64,000 bases of DNA from Petropleomorpha daqingensis (GTDB lineage: Bacteria > Actinomycetota > Actinomycetes > Mycobacteriales > Geodermatophilaceae). The stretch covers positions 2,976,001-3,040,000 of the forward strand of contig NZ_JACBZT010000001.1 in assembly GCF_013408985.1 (NCBI RefSeq), given 5' to 3'. The position numbers and the translations under genes were made by a program. Below, piece after piece: positions 50,204 through 58,328 of the stretch (position 1 is the stretch's first letter; every line of letters starts with the position of its first letter). Under the pieces are notes generated by a model. It did no database searches. It saw only the letters and a program-made list of their open reading frames with translations, and was not told where the DNA came from.

Positions 50204-50614
50204 CTACGGCTCGCCGGCGTAGATGATCTGCTCGGCCAGCACGTGCAGCTTGACGTTGCGCCGGTTGCTCAACAGCCGGAGGGCTGCGAACGCCTGATCT
50301 TCGGTGAGCCCGTGGCGGGCCATGAGGATGCCGATGGCCATTCCGATGCGCCGATTGCTGGCCAGCGCCTTCTCCAGGTGCGCGATCTGCAGCTCGGCCA
50401 ACTGCAGCCGCCGGCGCAGGCGGCTGTCGGTCCTGTCGGCCGCGCCGAGTCCGAGCTCGACCCAGAGCGCGGACGCCCGGTGTTGCTGCGCCTCGGCCTG
50501 ATCGCACAGTTGCTGTGCCCGGAGCCGGGCCGACTGCGCCCAGTTCTGCACGGCTTCGGTCGAGAGATCTGCGAAGTCATCGTGCAGCCGGGAGGGCTCC
50601 GCGGGGGTTCGCAT
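50204..50614 (-). CDS. ANTAR-domain RNA-binding regulator
   Basis: A 136-residue protein. A helical N-terminal half (RLHDDFADLSTEAVQNWAQSARLRAQQLCDQAEAQQHRASALWVELG) precedes an ANTAR domain (LEKALASNRRIGMAIGILMARHGLTEDQAFAALRLLSNRRNVKLHVLAEQII), the three-helix RNA-binding module of antitermination regulators. There is no receiver or GAF sensor domain, so the signal may come from a partner. ATG at 50614 with GAGGGG upstream is preferred to ATG 50641. It lies 10 bases after a 98-residue helical protein on the same strand, suggesting they work together. Confidence 0.88.
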   Translation of the reverse strand: MRTPAEPSRLHDDFADLSTEAVQNWAQSARLRAQQLCDQAEAQQHRASALWVELGLGAADRTDSRLRRRLQLAELQIAHLEKALASNRRIGMAIGILMARHGLTEDQAFAALRLLSNRRNVKLHVLAEQIIYAGEP

Positions 50615-50624
50615 CGCACGCCCC

Positions 50625-50921
50625 TCAGCCCGAATGGCCATCAACCGGGTGGGCGGCGGGGCGACCGCCGTCCGTCTCGGATTCTGTGCGCTCCCGCTGG
50701 GCCGCGTGCAGATGCTCGTCACCGTGGGCGGAGAGCGCGCTGGCCCGGCGGTGGACCCGCTCAGGGTCGGGCAGCTGACCGGCCACGCGATGCAACGCTT
50801 CCTCGGCCGCGTGCTCCGCCTCACCGAGGCGCTGGTGGGCGTCAGCGACCTGCTCGCGCAACCGTGCCCGACTTTCGCGGCCCTGCCGCATCAGGTCCTG
50901 GCCCTCTTCTGGACTGGCCAC
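50625..50921 (-). CDS. Small helical protein preceding the ANTAR gene (98 aa)
   Basis: A 98-residue, charged, helix-rich protein (MRQGRESRARLREQVADAHQRLGEAEHAAEEALHRVAGQLPDPERVHRRA) with a strong coiled-coil pattern and no known domain. GTG at 50921 is 6 bases after TACAGT (50933-50928), a leaderless start. It ends 10 bases before the ANTAR start. Similar small coiled-coil proteins accompany ANTAR genes in related actinomycetes, by recollection only; it may be a partner or sensor. Confidence 0.68.
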   Translation of the reverse strand: MASPEEGQDLMRQGRESRARLREQVADAHQRLGEAEHAAEEALHRVAGQLPDPERVHRRASALSAHGDEHLHAAQRERTESETDGGRPAAHPVDGHSG

Positions 50922-51157
50922 GCAGGGACTGTAGGGCGATCCGGCGCTCCAACACATGAGCAGCCCGCGGCGATCGCCGTCACAGGCGGTCGTGCGCCTA
51001 TCGCTCAGGCCGCCTGCAGACACAGAGAGGTGGCTCGGAGGCATCGGGCCGGGCGATTCGCCTTTGCTTGCACGCTCCGACCGCCGATCAATCCAGAGTT
51101 CGGCGCTGGGCGTGCTCCAGACCTCCGACTCCTCCCATCGTCTCCGAGTGGGCTTGG

Positions 51158-52048
51158 TCAGCGCATCCCATCGTCGGCCGAGACGGGGGGTTGTCGACCC
51201 CAGCAGCTGACCATGAGCGGGGCGAAGACCACGGTGCGGCCGTCGTGCAGCAGGTCGGTGAAGGCGTCCAGGTCGACCTGGGTGACCAGGCCGGCGGCCA
51301 GCATGCCCGGGGAGAGTTGGTGGATGAGCAGTTCCCACTGCGGGACGCCGTGGACCGGGTCGGCGTCGACCTGCTCTGCCACGGCGTGGGTTCCGACGTC
51401 GGTCAGGCCGAGCTCGCGCAGCGAGCGGGGAAGGCGCCGCCCGTAGTGCGGGTCGTAGCCGTGGGCCTGCAGGAGCCTGCCGCATGCCTGGGTGACCCGC
51501 TGGTGGACCGGGGCCGGGGGGTCGATGACGGCGGCGGTCGCCCAGTCGAAGTCCTCGATCAACAGCCACCCGCCGGGGGCGAGGGCTGAGGCGAGGTGGC
51601 GCAGGACCTGGTCGCGGCCGGGCAGGTGCTCGAGCAGTAGTCGGGCGTGCACGAGGTCGAACTGTCCCTCTGGCAGCAGCTGGGTGGTGATGTCGTGCGT
51701 CTGCACGCTGAGCACCTCGCTGGCGAGGGGCGCGAGGAAGCGGGTGTCGGTGTCGATGGCGAGCACCCGCCCGGTGGGTCCGACGCGGTCGGCCAGCCGC
51801 TGCGCGACGGTGCCGGTGCCGGCACCGACGTCGACGCACTGCCACCCGGCGGTCAGGCCCAGCTGGTCGGCGAGCCGGAGGGTGGTGCCGTCGTAGAGGC
51901 CGGTGAGGCTGGTCAGCCGCTCCCGTTCCGCGTGCCAGGCCGGGTCGAGGACGTAGCCGGGGTCCGTCGCCGAAGGGCGGCTCGTGGTGTCGCTCAGGGG
52001 AACCTCCGGTAGTCCTCGCCCATGTCGCGGCCGCTCAGCCTCCGGCAA
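51158..52048 (-). CDS. Class I SAM-dependent methyltransferase
   Basis: A 296-residue methyltransferase. Motif I is WQCVDVGAGTGTVAQRLADRVG, motif II LAIDTDTRFL, then HDITTQLLPEGQFDLVHARLLLEHLPGRDQVLRHLASALAPGGWLLIEDFDW, as in UbiE-like enzymes. The TTG at 52048 has AGGAG five bases upstream. A CTG at 51997 also sits five bases after GGAGG but would be a rarer start. Substrate unknown. It shares orientation with the ANTAR pair, 236 bases downstream; the gap 50922-51157 shows no gene. Confidence 0.85.
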   Translation of the reverse strand: MPEAERPRHGRGLPEVPLSDTTSRPSATDPGYVLDPAWHAERERLTSLTGLYDGTTLRLADQLGLTAGWQCVDVGAGTGTVAQRLADRVGPTGRVLAIDTDTRFLAPLASEVLSVQTHDITTQLLPEGQFDLVHARLLLEHLPGRDQVLRHLASALAPGGWLLIEDFDWATAAVIDPPAPVHQRVTQACGRLLQAHGYDPHYGRRLPRSLRELGLTDVGTHAVAEQVDADPVHGVPQWELLIHQLSPGMLAAGLVTQVDLDAFTDLLHDGRTVVFAPLMVSCWGRQPPVSADDGMR

Positions 52049-52181
52049 TTCGACTCCTGAATACCTGCCGCACGCGCCAGAAAGCCGCCTGACAATCGCC
52101 TGAGATCTTCCTGGGAATCATCAGTCGGACGGCTGCTCGTGGGCTCGTAGCGGCGCGCTCGGGATCGGGTGTCGCGCACCC

Positions 52182-53504
52182 TCACGACGGTCGGGGAGTC
52201 GACCGTGGCTTCGGCGTGGCTGTGACGTCGGCCCCCGAACCGATGCCCTCGGTGTCCGGCGTGAGGGCAGCGAGGACGTCTTCCGCATCCTCGTGGGCCC
52301 GTCGGACGCCGGCCTCCAGCAGCCGGAGCTGGCGGTCCAGCGGTTCCTGCCGGTCGGGCGGTGCCACGCTCTTGAGGTCGGCCAGCGCCGCGCAGATCTT
52401 CCGGGTCACCTGCGGCTCCGACGCCCCGGCCAGGCGGATCTCGTCGAAGGCCAGCCGGACGTAGCCGTCCCAGCTGACGGTCCGCTCGATCAGGCGCACC
52501 ACGCCGTCCTCGTCGCGGTGTTCACCGCAGGGAAGGGGGCGACCGGCGATCTGGCGCAGCAGGTCGTGCAGCCGGTGCAGCGCCTGGACCGCTGTCGTGG
52601 GGTCGTTGAACGGTTGGGCGATCGACCGCACCGCGATGTCGACGAGCTTGCGGAAGCCGTAGGCCAGGTCCTCGGTGTGGACGCGCTCCGGGCCGAGCAG
52701 GACGTGGTGGGTGACGTCGGTGGCCTGGAGCCGAACGGCCGGCCCCCCGTTCCCGCTCACCGCCGACCAGGGCTCGGGATGCACCCGGAACAGCGGCGCG
52801 CCGCCGACGACGAAGTCCCCCATGACCGGCACCAGCTCCAGCACGCAGTCCGCCCGCCGGGCCGCGGCGACGAGGGCGGGCCGGTCGACGCGGACCAGGT
52901 TGCCGGGCTCCGCGGCGACGATCCCGTCCGGACCACCGGTGACGGCGGGTACGTCCCCGTGCTCGCGGACGATGAACTCGCGGCTGCGGTCGCCGACGAG
53001 GTCGATCAGCCCGGAGACCCGCAGGCCCTGGCCGGCGTGGTGCACGAACAGGACGAGCACGACGATGCTGGCGAGCATCAGGACGTAGGACAGCAGCATC
53101 GACAGCCCGGGCACGGTGCCGGTGTCGGAGCCGCGGATCTCGCGGAGAGTCAGCACCGCGACCAGGAAGCTCGCGCCGAACAGGCCGATCGCCAGCTGGC
53201 TCCACCGGTCGGTGAGGAGCGCCCCCACGATGCGGGGCGAGAACTGGCCCATCGCCAGCTGGACCGCGACCAGGGTGACCGTCAGGACGAGGGTGGTCAG
53301 CGACACCATGGCGGTGGCGAAGGAGGACAGGATCGTCTGCGCGTCGGACGGCGTCCCGGTCAGGCTCTGGGGGAGGAGCTCGTAGTCCGTCGCCCGGTCC
53401 ACGGCGAGCGTGCCGACGGCGAGGAGGGCGCCCGCGGCCAGGCAGCCGAGCGGCCGCAGCCACAGGCTCGTGCGGACGAAGCGCTGGAGCCGCAGCGTGC
53501 TCAT
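52182..53504 (-). CDS. DUF2254 family membrane protein
   Basis: A 440-residue protein. Four membrane helices lie in the first 170 residues (LGCLAAGALLAVGTLAV, TAMVSLTTLVLTVTLVAVQLAMGQFSPRIVGALL, LAIGLFGASFLVAVLTL, MLLSYVLMLASIVVLVLFVHHAGQGL). The VAVQLAMGQFSPRIV and HHAGQGLRV pieces are DUF2254 hallmarks. A cytoplasmic C-terminal domain (residues 180-430) follows with AYGFRKLVDIAVRSIAQPFNDPTTAVQALHRL. ATG at 53504 overlaps the LuxR stop (ATGA), so translation is coupled. Function unknown, possibly a channel-like or sensor membrane protein. Confidence 0.9.
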   Translation of the reverse strand: MSTLRLQRFVRTSLWLRPLGCLAAGALLAVGTLAVDRATDYELLPQSLTGTPSDAQTILSSFATAMVSLTTLVLTVTLVAVQLAMGQFSPRIVGALLTDRWSQLAIGLFGASFLVAVLTLREIRGSDTGTVPGLSMLLSYVLMLASIVVLVLFVHHAGQGLRVSGLIDLVGDRSREFIVREHGDVPAVTGGPDGIVAAEPGNLVRVDRPALVAAARRADCVLELVPVMGDFVVGGAPLFRVHPEPWSAVSGNGGPAVRLQATDVTHHVLLGPERVHTEDLAYGFRKLVDIAVRSIAQPFNDPTTAVQALHRLHDLLRQIAGRPLPCGEHRDEDGVVRLIERTVSWDGYVRLAFDEIRLAGASEPQVTRKICAALADLKSVAPPDRQEPLDRQLRLLEAGVRRAHEDAEDVLAALTPDTEGIGSGADVTATPKPRSTPRPS

Positions 53505-54529
53505 GCGGTGCAGCCCTGCGGTCGGCAGGGCGACGGAGTCGGGGGAACGTAGAGGCCTTCGCGCTCGGCGCGCACGGCGGCGAGCGTCCGCGAGGGCGCG
53601 TCGAGCTTGACGAGGATGTGCTCGATGTGGGCAGCGACGGTTCGCGGCGCCACGACGAGCGCGTGGGCGATCTGCTGGTTGGAACACCCGTCGATCAGCA
53701 ACCCGAGCACCTCCAGCTCGCGCGGCGTCAGCCCCCGCAGGTCGGTCACGGGGGAGAGGACCACCGCCCCGAGCAGGTGCGCCGGTCCCTCCCCGGGACT
53801 GGCCAGGACGGACACTCGCACGTGCCCGTCCGGGGCGTGGCTGCCCCCACGCGGCCAGAGGAAGGAGGTGAAGACCTGGCTGTCGTCGATGCACGACCGG
53901 GCGACGGCGACGACCGCCGATCCCTCAGCGAGCAGTGCGTCGCCGTCCAGGCCGGGGAGCGGCCGGGTGACCCTGTCGCAGCACAGCACCGTGCCGGCGG
54001 TCGCCCCCCGCACCACCTGCGCTGCCGCGGCCAGCGAGCTCAATGGGTCGATCCCGCGGGCCAGGACAGGGGTGAGCTGGTGCAACCGTCGCCGAGCGAC
54101 GGGGGATGGCGGCTCCTTGCTGCTGAAGAGCAGCGCCAGGTGCCCGACGTGGCGCCGCCCGCCGTCCAACAGGGCGACGCCAAGGGCCTCGTGGAAGCCA
54201 GCGGGGATGAAGCACTCGGCCCACGTCGGCAGGTCCGCGGCGGGGTAGGGCAGGTCGGACGGGCTCAGCGGCGGGCGCGCGGGGTCGGTATGGGTCACCT
54301 CGATGTCGTGCGCCATCGAGGGACCGCTCAGGTACCGCAGGGTGCACTCGTCGAGATCGGTACTGGCCACGCCCGTGTAGCTGCTTCTCATCGGGTCGGC
54401 GACGGCCAGCCACGCGGCGTCGAACGGGACGAGGCCGCGGAGGCTCTGCAGCATCTCCTGCGAACGTTGGGGAAGAGGACTTGGCGAGGCGGCGACCTCG
54501 GCCAGGTCAAGGCCCGCGATTGCATCCAT
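53501..54529 (-). CDS. LuxR-type transcriptional regulator coupled to the DUF2254 gene
   Basis: A 342-residue regulator. A C-terminal LuxR helix-turn-helix is clear (LTPRELEVLGLLIDGCSNQQIAHALVVAPRTVAAHIEHILVKLDAPSRTLAAVRAEREGLYVP). The first 260 residues resemble GAF-like sensor folds (FDAAWLAVADPMRSSYTGVASTDLDECTLRYLSG) but match no named domain with certainty. No receiver or ATPase domain is present. ATG at 54529 has GGGAG upstream. Its stop overlaps the DUF2254 start by 4 bases, an uncommon pairing. Confidence 0.87.
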   Translation of the reverse strand: MDAIAGLDLAEVAASPSPLPQRSQEMLQSLRGLVPFDAAWLAVADPMRSSYTGVASTDLDECTLRYLSGPSMAHDIEVTHTDPARPPLSPSDLPYPAADLPTWAECFIPAGFHEALGVALLDGGRRHVGHLALLFSSKEPPSPVARRRLHQLTPVLARGIDPLSSLAAAAQVVRGATAGTVLCCDRVTRPLPGLDGDALLAEGSAVVAVARSCIDDSQVFTSFLWPRGGSHAPDGHVRVSVLASPGEGPAHLLGAVVLSPVTDLRGLTPRELEVLGLLIDGCSNQQIAHALVVAPRTVAAHIEHILVKLDAPSRTLAAVRAEREGLYVPPTPSPCRPQGCTA

Positions 54530-54677
54530 GGGTGCTCCCGGGACCGCCGCGTCCGCGAGCACGCTGTCTGTTCAACGGTGTGCCGACGCCGGAGTCCCCG
54601 CGTGCCCGGTTACCGCCGGGACGGCCGGAGTAGTCCCGTGCACGGTGAGGAAAAACCGCAGCGTCCTGAGGTTCCGG

Positions 54678-55394
54678 CTAACGACGCGTGCGCAGGGCCC
54701 GCTGGCCGGCAGCGGCCACGCCGATGCTCACCGCAGCGACGGCCGACGGTTTCGGCGACCAGCGCAGCGCGGCGACGGCCCAGCCGACGGGGGCCTCGCG
54801 TTGCCGATCGGACTCACGACGTGTTGCCGTCGTCGCCGGGGCGGGCGCGGTCGTCGCGAAGGCACCGATCATCCCGGGGACGAACGCGGCCATGTCCTGA
54901 GGCCCTCTGCTGGTGGTGAGGTTCCCGTCCCGGACGAGCTGCTGATCCAGCCACGTGGCGCCCGCGTTCACCAGATCGTCTCGGATCCCGGGCCAGGAGG
55001 TGAGGGTCCGTCCGTCCACGAGTCCCGCCGATGCCAGCACCCACGGCCCGTGGCAGAGGGTGGCGATGGGCTTGTCGCTGACGGCGAACGCGCGGACGAA
55101 CTCCCGTGCAGGGGCGGACTGCCGGAGAAGGTCGGGATTGATGAATCCTCCGGGCAGCAGCAGGGCGTCGTAGTCGCCGGGATCGGCTTCCTCGATCGTC
55201 TTGTCCACGCGGACCCGGCTGGCCGGCATGTGCAGGTTCACGCCGCGGATCCGTCCGCGCCGCAGGGACACGACGTCCACCGTGGCACCGGCGGCCTTGA
55301 GGGCGCGCAGCGGGACGACCAGCTCGACCTTCTCGTAGCCGTCGGCCGCCAGGGCAGCGATCGTGCGGCCCTTCAGCCGGCGTCTGCTGGGCAT
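54678..55394 (-). CDS. DJ-1/PfpI family protein with C-terminal extension
   Basis: A 238-residue protein. The PfpI/DJ-1 core is RTIAALAADGYEKVELVVPLRALKAAGATVDVVSL, YDALLLPGGFINPDLLRQ and KPIATLCHGPWVLASAGLVDGRTLTSWPGIRDDL, with the nucleophile Cys-His in LCHGPW. Relatives act as glyoxalase/deglycase or chaperone enzymes. After the core there is an unusual 60-residue tail with a possible membrane-like segment (SAVAAVSIGVAAAGQRALRTRR). ATG at 55394 follows AGGGGGA; an upstream ATG at 55433 is possible. It is divergent from the alcohol dehydrogenase operon. Confidence 0.88.
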   Translation of the reverse strand: MPSRRRLKGRTIAALAADGYEKVELVVPLRALKAAGATVDVVSLRRGRIRGVNLHMPASRVRVDKTIEEADPGDYDALLLPGGFINPDLLRQSAPAREFVRAFAVSDKPIATLCHGPWVLASAGLVDGRTLTSWPGIRDDLVNAGATWLDQQLVRDGNLTTSRGPQDMAAFVPGMIGAFATTAPAPATTATRRESDRQREAPVGWAVAALRWSPKPSAVAAVSIGVAAAGQRALRTRR

Positions 55395-55460
55395 GTCGTC
55401 CCCCTGTCGCTCCACGGAGTCGTCCGAGCCCATCAGACCGAGACGGGGATGACGTCTGCC

Positions 55461-55478
55461 ATCGGTAGATCTGCCGAT
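55461..55478. promoter_or_regulatory. Near-perfect palindrome in the PfpI/alcohol dehydrogenase gap
   Basis: ATCGGTAGATCTGCCGAT is palindromic in eight of nine pairs, in a 236-base divergent gap. It may be an operator for either or both genes. No regulator gene is immediately adjacent; the LysR at 58.3 kb is the nearest. Confidence 0.45.
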
Positions 55479-55630
55479 CTTTCGGCCGAGCCCCGCGATG
55501 AGGCCGGATGCGGGGTGGCCGCGCCAACGGAGCCGGCGCAGAGTCAGGGGGCCGGTGAGCAGAGCCGGCCGGTTGACTCCCCGGGGTGCTCGCACGAGTC
55601 ACGGGGAACCCGCGCCCAGGAGGCGGTCAC

Positions 55631-56779
55631 GTGCGAGCGATGGTGTACCGAGGTCCCTACAAGGTCAGGATGGAGGAGAAGGAGCGGCCGAGGATCGAGC
55701 ACCCCAACGACGCCATCGTCCGGGTGCAGCTGGCCGCGATCTGCGGCTCTGACCTGCACCTCTACCACGGCATGATGCCGGACACCCGGATCGGTCACAC
55801 CTTCGGCCACGAGTTCATCGGTGTGGTGGACGAGGTCGGCTCCTCGGTGCAGAACCTCAGCGTGGGCGACCGGGTGATGGTGCCGTTCAACATCTTCTGC
55901 GGCACCTGCTGGTACTGCGCGCGCGGTCTGTACTCCAACTGCCACAACGTCAACCCGAACGCCACCGCCGTCGGCGGCATCTACGGCTACTCGCACACGA
56001 CCGGAGGCTACGACGGCGGCCAGGCCGAGTTCGTGCGGGTGCCCTTCGCCGACGTCGGCCCGTCGAAGATCCCGGACTGGATGGCCGACGAGGACGCGGT
56101 CCTGCTGACCGACATGACGGCGACCGGCTACTTCGGTGCTCAGCTCGGCGACATCGTCGAGGGCGACGTCGTTCTCGTCTTCGGCGCCGGGCCGGTGGGA
56201 CTCATAGCGGCGAAGTCCGCCTGGCTGATGGGGGCCGGCCGGGTCATCGTCATCGACCACCTGGATCACCGCCTGGAGAAGGCGCGAACCTTCGCCCACG
56301 CCGAGACCTACAACTTCACCGAGTACGGCGACATCGTCCTCGAGATGAAGAAGGCCACCGACTACCTCGGCGCAGACGTCGCCATCGACTGCGTGGGCGC
56401 CGAGGCGGACGGCAACTTCATCCAGCACGTCACCTCGTCCAAGCTCAAGCTGCAGGGCGGCTCCCCGGTCGCGCTGAACTGGGCGATCGACTCCGTCCGC
56501 AAGGGCGCGACGATCTCGGTGATGGGCGCCTACGGCCCGCTGTTCAGCGCCGTCAAGTTCGGCGACGCGATGAACAAGGGGCTGACGATCCACACCAACC
56601 AGTGCCCGGTCAAACGGCAGTGGCCCCGGCTGTTCGAGCACGTGCGCAACGGCTACCTCAAGCCCAGCGAGCTCGCCACCCACCGGGTGCCGCTCGAGGA
56701 CATCGCCGAGGGCTACCACATCTTCTCGGCCAAGCTCGACGGCATCATCAAGCCCCTCGTCGTCCCGACCGCGGCGTGA
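55631..56779 (+). CDS. Zinc-dependent alcohol dehydrogenase (formaldehyde-dehydrogenase-like MDR)
   Basis: A 382-residue medium-chain dehydrogenase. Catalytic zinc ligands are in ICGSDLHLYHGMM and TFGHEFIGVVDEVG (Cys, His, Glu). The structural zinc region FCGTCWYCARGLYSNCHN has four Cys. The NAD motif is VLVFGAGPVGLIAAKSAWLMGAGRVIVID. This matches glutathione-independent formaldehyde dehydrogenase-like enzymes common next to the following unknown gene. GTG at 55631 is eight bases after AGGAGG. It leads a three-gene operon with an unknown protein and an aldo/keto reductase. Confidence 0.93.
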   Translation: MRAMVYRGPYKVRMEEKERPRIEHPNDAIVRVQLAAICGSDLHLYHGMMPDTRIGHTFGHEFIGVVDEVGSSVQNLSVGDRVMVPFNIFCGTCWYCARGLYSNCHNVNPNATAVGGIYGYSHTTGGYDGGQAEFVRVPFADVGPSKIPDWMADEDAVLLTDMTATGYFGAQLGDIVEGDVVLVFGAGPVGLIAAKSAWLMGAGRVIVIDHLDHRLEKARTFAHAETYNFTEYGDIVLEMKKATDYLGADVAIDCVGAEADGNFIQHVTSSKLKLQGGSPVALNWAIDSVRKGATISVMGAYGPLFSAVKFGDAMNKGLTIHTNQCPVKRQWPRLFEHVRNGYLKPSELATHRVPLEDIAEGYHIFSAKLDGIIKPLVVPTAA

Positions 56780-56795
56780 GCGACAGGAGATCCCG

Positions 56796-57398
56796 ATGAC
56801 CTACACACCGCACAAGCCGCCGATCGCCGAGTCGCCCGACGAGCTGAGGCAGCGCATCCCGGGCTGGGGCGTCGACCTCGACCCGAAGGACCGGCCGTCG
56901 GTGCCGAAGCTGCAGTTCCAGGAGGACTTCACCGGCGCGCACTGGGACTTCCCGGAGCGGCAGCCCGAGAAGTATCCGCGGGAGCGCTCGGTCGAGCACG
57001 GGATGCTCACCCCGGTCTTCGGCACCGCCCAGCCGCCGTCGGGCGTCTCGGGTGCCATCCGCCGCTACGCCTACCACTACAGCGAGGGCCGCACGGCGCA
57101 CTGGCTGCTGCTGATCGTCGCCGACCGGGTGGACGCGTGGGAGAACCACCTGAAGTCGTTCCTCACCTTGCGCCCGGACAACCCGATCACCGAGACCGGG
57201 GTGAAGGCCGAGTTCACCCACCACGGACTGCGCTCGCGGGTCGGCCAGCACCGCACGGACCTCAAGCACCAGCCGCTCGACCCGGTGATCGTCGCGGGCC
57301 CGTGGATCGCCGCGGCCGGGGCGGTCTACGCCGGCGCCCGGAGCGTGGCGAAGTCGCTGGCGCACGCCGGGTCGAACGGACAGCGGCCGGTGCACTGA
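56796..57398 (+). CDS. Hypothetical protein of the alcohol dehydrogenase operon
   Basis: A 200-residue protein without a named domain. The first half is polar and Pro-rich (ELRQRIPGWGVDLDPKDRPSVPKLQFQEDFTGAHWDFPERQPEK); a single hydrophobic helix lies near the C-terminus (PVIVAGPWIAAAGAVYAGARSVAKSL), so it may be anchored to the membrane. ATG at 56796 is 16 bases after the dehydrogenase stop with GGAG upstream. Its fixed position after a zinc dehydrogenase suggests a partner role, but no function can be assigned. Confidence 0.8.
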   Translation: MTYTPHKPPIAESPDELRQRIPGWGVDLDPKDRPSVPKLQFQEDFTGAHWDFPERQPEKYPRERSVEHGMLTPVFGTAQPPSGVSGAIRRYAYHYSEGRTAHWLLLIVADRVDAWENHLKSFLTLRPDNPITETGVKAEFTHHGLRSRVGQHRTDLKHQPLDPVIVAGPWIAAAGAVYAGARSVAKSLAHAGSNGQRPVH

Positions 57399-57446
57399 GC
57401 CGGAACGGGGAGGGACGACGGCGCCTGCTCAGGGAGGAGATCCCGC

Positions 57447-58295
57447 ATGACCGCATCCACGACGCGCACCGCGACCCTCCCCGACGGCACCGCCGTCCCG
57501 GCCCTCGGCCTGGGCACCTGGTACCTGGGTGAGGACCCCGGCCGGATCGATCTCCAGCTGGACGCCCTGCGCACCGGCCTGGACCTCGGCCTGACGCTGG
57601 TCGACACCGCCGAGATGTACGGCGACGGCGCCGCCGAGGAGCTCGTCGGCCGGGCGATCGCCGGCCGGCGGGACGACGTCTTCCTGGTCAGCAAGGTGCT
57701 GCCGCACCACGCCTCGCGCCAGGGCACGGTGGACGCCTGCCAGCGGAGCCTGCGCCGACTTGGCACCGATCGCCTGGACCTGTACCTGCTGCACTGGCGC
57801 GGCCGGGTTCCCGTCGAGGAGACCGTCGCCGCCTTCGAGTCGCTGACCTCCCGCGGGCTCATCCGTTCCTGGGGTGTGAGCAACTTCGACGTCCCGGACC
57901 TCGACCAGCTGGTCGGGCTGCCCGGCGGCAACCGGGTCCAGACCGACCAGGTGCTCTACAACCTCGCCAGACGCGGCCCCGAGTACGACCTGATCCCCTG
58001 GTGCCGCGGCAGGCGCATGCCCCTCATGGCGTACTCGCCCGTCGACCACGGCCGGCTCCTCGAGCACCCGGCCGTGCGCGACCTCGCCGCGGACAAGGGG
58101 GTCACCACGGCCCAGCTGGCCATCGCGTGGGTGCTGCGGTTGCCGGACGTGTTCGCCGTCGCCAAGGCATCGACCCGCGCGCACGTCATCGACAACCGCG
58201 CGGCGTTGGAGATCGGCTTCAGCCGGGCCGAGCTCGACGAGCTCGACCGGCTGTTCCCCCCGCCGTCCGGAAAGGTCCCGCTCGACGTCCTGTAG
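57447..58295 (+). CDS. Aldo/keto reductase
   Basis: A 282-residue TIM-barrel NADPH-dependent reductase. The catalytic residues are visible: Asp and Tyr in LVDTAEMYGDG, Lys in VFLVSKVLPHHA, His in DLYLLHWRG. The coenzyme loop FAVAKASTRAHVIDNRAALEIG is present. Size and motifs fit the bacterial AKR family (2,5-diketo-gluconate or general aldehyde reductases). ATG at 57447 has GGGAGGAG upstream. It closes the alcohol dehydrogenase operon, hinting at aldehyde handling together. Confidence 0.92.
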   Translation: MTASTTRTATLPDGTAVPALGLGTWYLGEDPGRIDLQLDALRTGLDLGLTLVDTAEMYGDGAAEELVGRAIAGRRDDVFLVSKVLPHHASRQGTVDACQRSLRRLGTDRLDLYLLHWRGRVPVEETVAAFESLTSRGLIRSWGVSNFDVPDLDQLVGLPGGNRVQTDQVLYNLARRGPEYDLIPWCRGRRMPLMAYSPVDHGRLLEHPAVRDLAADKGVTTAQLAIAWVLRLPDVFAVAKASTRAHVIDNRAALEIGFSRAELDELDRLFPPPSGKVPLDVL

Positions 58296-58328
58296 GGCAG
58301 CTCGGCCGGGTTGGCGATAACTTGGACC

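Noticed and set aside
50956-51210. An 84-codon plus-strand frame between the methyltransferase and the helical protein
   Set aside because: Poor codon bias, no ribosome site and overlap with the methyltransferase end; no recognisable protein character.
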